Origin: Candidatus Nomurabacteria bacterium
GTDB taxonomy: Bacteria; Patescibacteriota; Minisyncoccia; Phycocordibacterales; UBA9973
Direction: 5' to 3'
Length of the DNA: 12,564 bases
Assembly (NCBI GenBank): GCA_020846955.1
Contig: JADLCZ010000052.1
Location: forward strand, 1 to 12,564
Below are positions 12,431-12,564 of the stretch, one piece after another. How positions within the stretch are numbered: position 1 is the first letter of the stretch; every line of letters starts with the position of its first letter. Made by a program: the position numbers and the translations under genes. The notes under the pieces were generated by a model. That model made no database searches. It was given only the letters and a program-made list of their open reading frames with translations, and was not told the origin of the DNA.

Positions 12431-12564
12431 AGCTTTCTGATTGTAGTGATTCTTCGTTTGATTCTTCTTTTGAAAGTGTGATACTCTTGAGTCTCTTCTT
12501 TACTTCTTTTACAGCCTTTGTACGGATGAAGTAGAGCTTACTTCTTCGAGTCTTTGATCGGCGC
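12429..12564 (-). CDS. rplS: Probable 50S ribosomal protein bL19, C-terminal part
   Basis: The last 44 codons of a minus-strand gene that continues beyond the right edge. The peptide contains RRSKTRRSKLYFIRTKAVK, which fits the strongly conserved bL19 C-terminal segment of the type 'vRRaKLYYLR...gK.aRIK', followed by a Lys-rich helix and a Ser/Glu-rich tail of about 15 residues (SKEESNEESLQSES) beyond the usual bL19 end. bL19 sits at the 30S-50S interface. A strong terminator starts at the stop codon. The assignment rests on one conserved segment, so another basic ribosomal protein is not fully excluded. Confidence 0.7.
   Translation of the reverse strand, partial: RRSKTRRSKLYFIRTKAVKEVKKRLKSITLSKEESNEESLQSES

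Overview
The window looks like a piece of a Candidate Phyla Radiation (Patescibacteria, probably Parcubacteria-like) chromosome. The DNA is AT-rich and tightly packed. It carries a DUF475/TerC membrane protein, a Pif1-type helicase with a C-terminal helix-turn-helix, a DUF2914 membrane protein, a stand-alone VKOR, a pilin-like protein with a UBA-like N-terminus, and free-standing homing endonucleases. The assignment rests on gene content and style, because no rRNA or complete phylogenetic marker is present.

Layout. 1-308: the 5' end of an IS1595-type transposase gene on the minus strand, whose element appears to have cut a RhuM-family gene after about 61 codons. 366-1304: a DUF475/TerC membrane protein, the only large plus-strand gene. 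1301-5001: a minus-strand operon with a GH130 protein, a tandem double-GH130 protein and a HIGH-type nucleotidyltransferase, suggesting processing of a manno-oligosaccharide or related glycan and activation of a sugar phosphate. 5064-7752: Pif1-like helicase and DUF2914 membrane protein. 7821-7934: a 37-residue basic protein on the plus strand, followed by a terminator. 7982-8535: tRNA-His with an HNH endonuclease gene running into its 5' end. 8704-11516: VKOR, a cysteine-bearing pilin-like surface protein and a membrane-anchored methyltransferase. 11592-12350: tRNA-Leu with a LAGLIDADG endonuclease gene ending one base upstream. 12429-12564: the 3' end of a probable bL19 gene and its terminator.

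Three patterns stand out. First, two unrelated homing-endonuclease families (HNH and LAGLIDADG) sit directly 5' of tRNA genes, and one overlaps its tRNA by 16 bases. Second, most genes that begin a transcription unit have an extended -10 element (TGn-TATAAT or a close variant) whose last base lies 6 or 7 bases before the start codon. That predicts leaderless mRNAs, and genes inside operons instead join by a TAA-T-ATG junction. Third, the VKOR gene is coupled to a membrane protein whose only four cysteines lie in its outer C-terminal domain, which suggests an enzyme-substrate pair for disulfide formation.

No CRISPR array, rRNA or riboswitch was seen. The longest gap without a gene is about 170 bases (8536-8703), and I see nothing functional in it beyond the HNH promoter.
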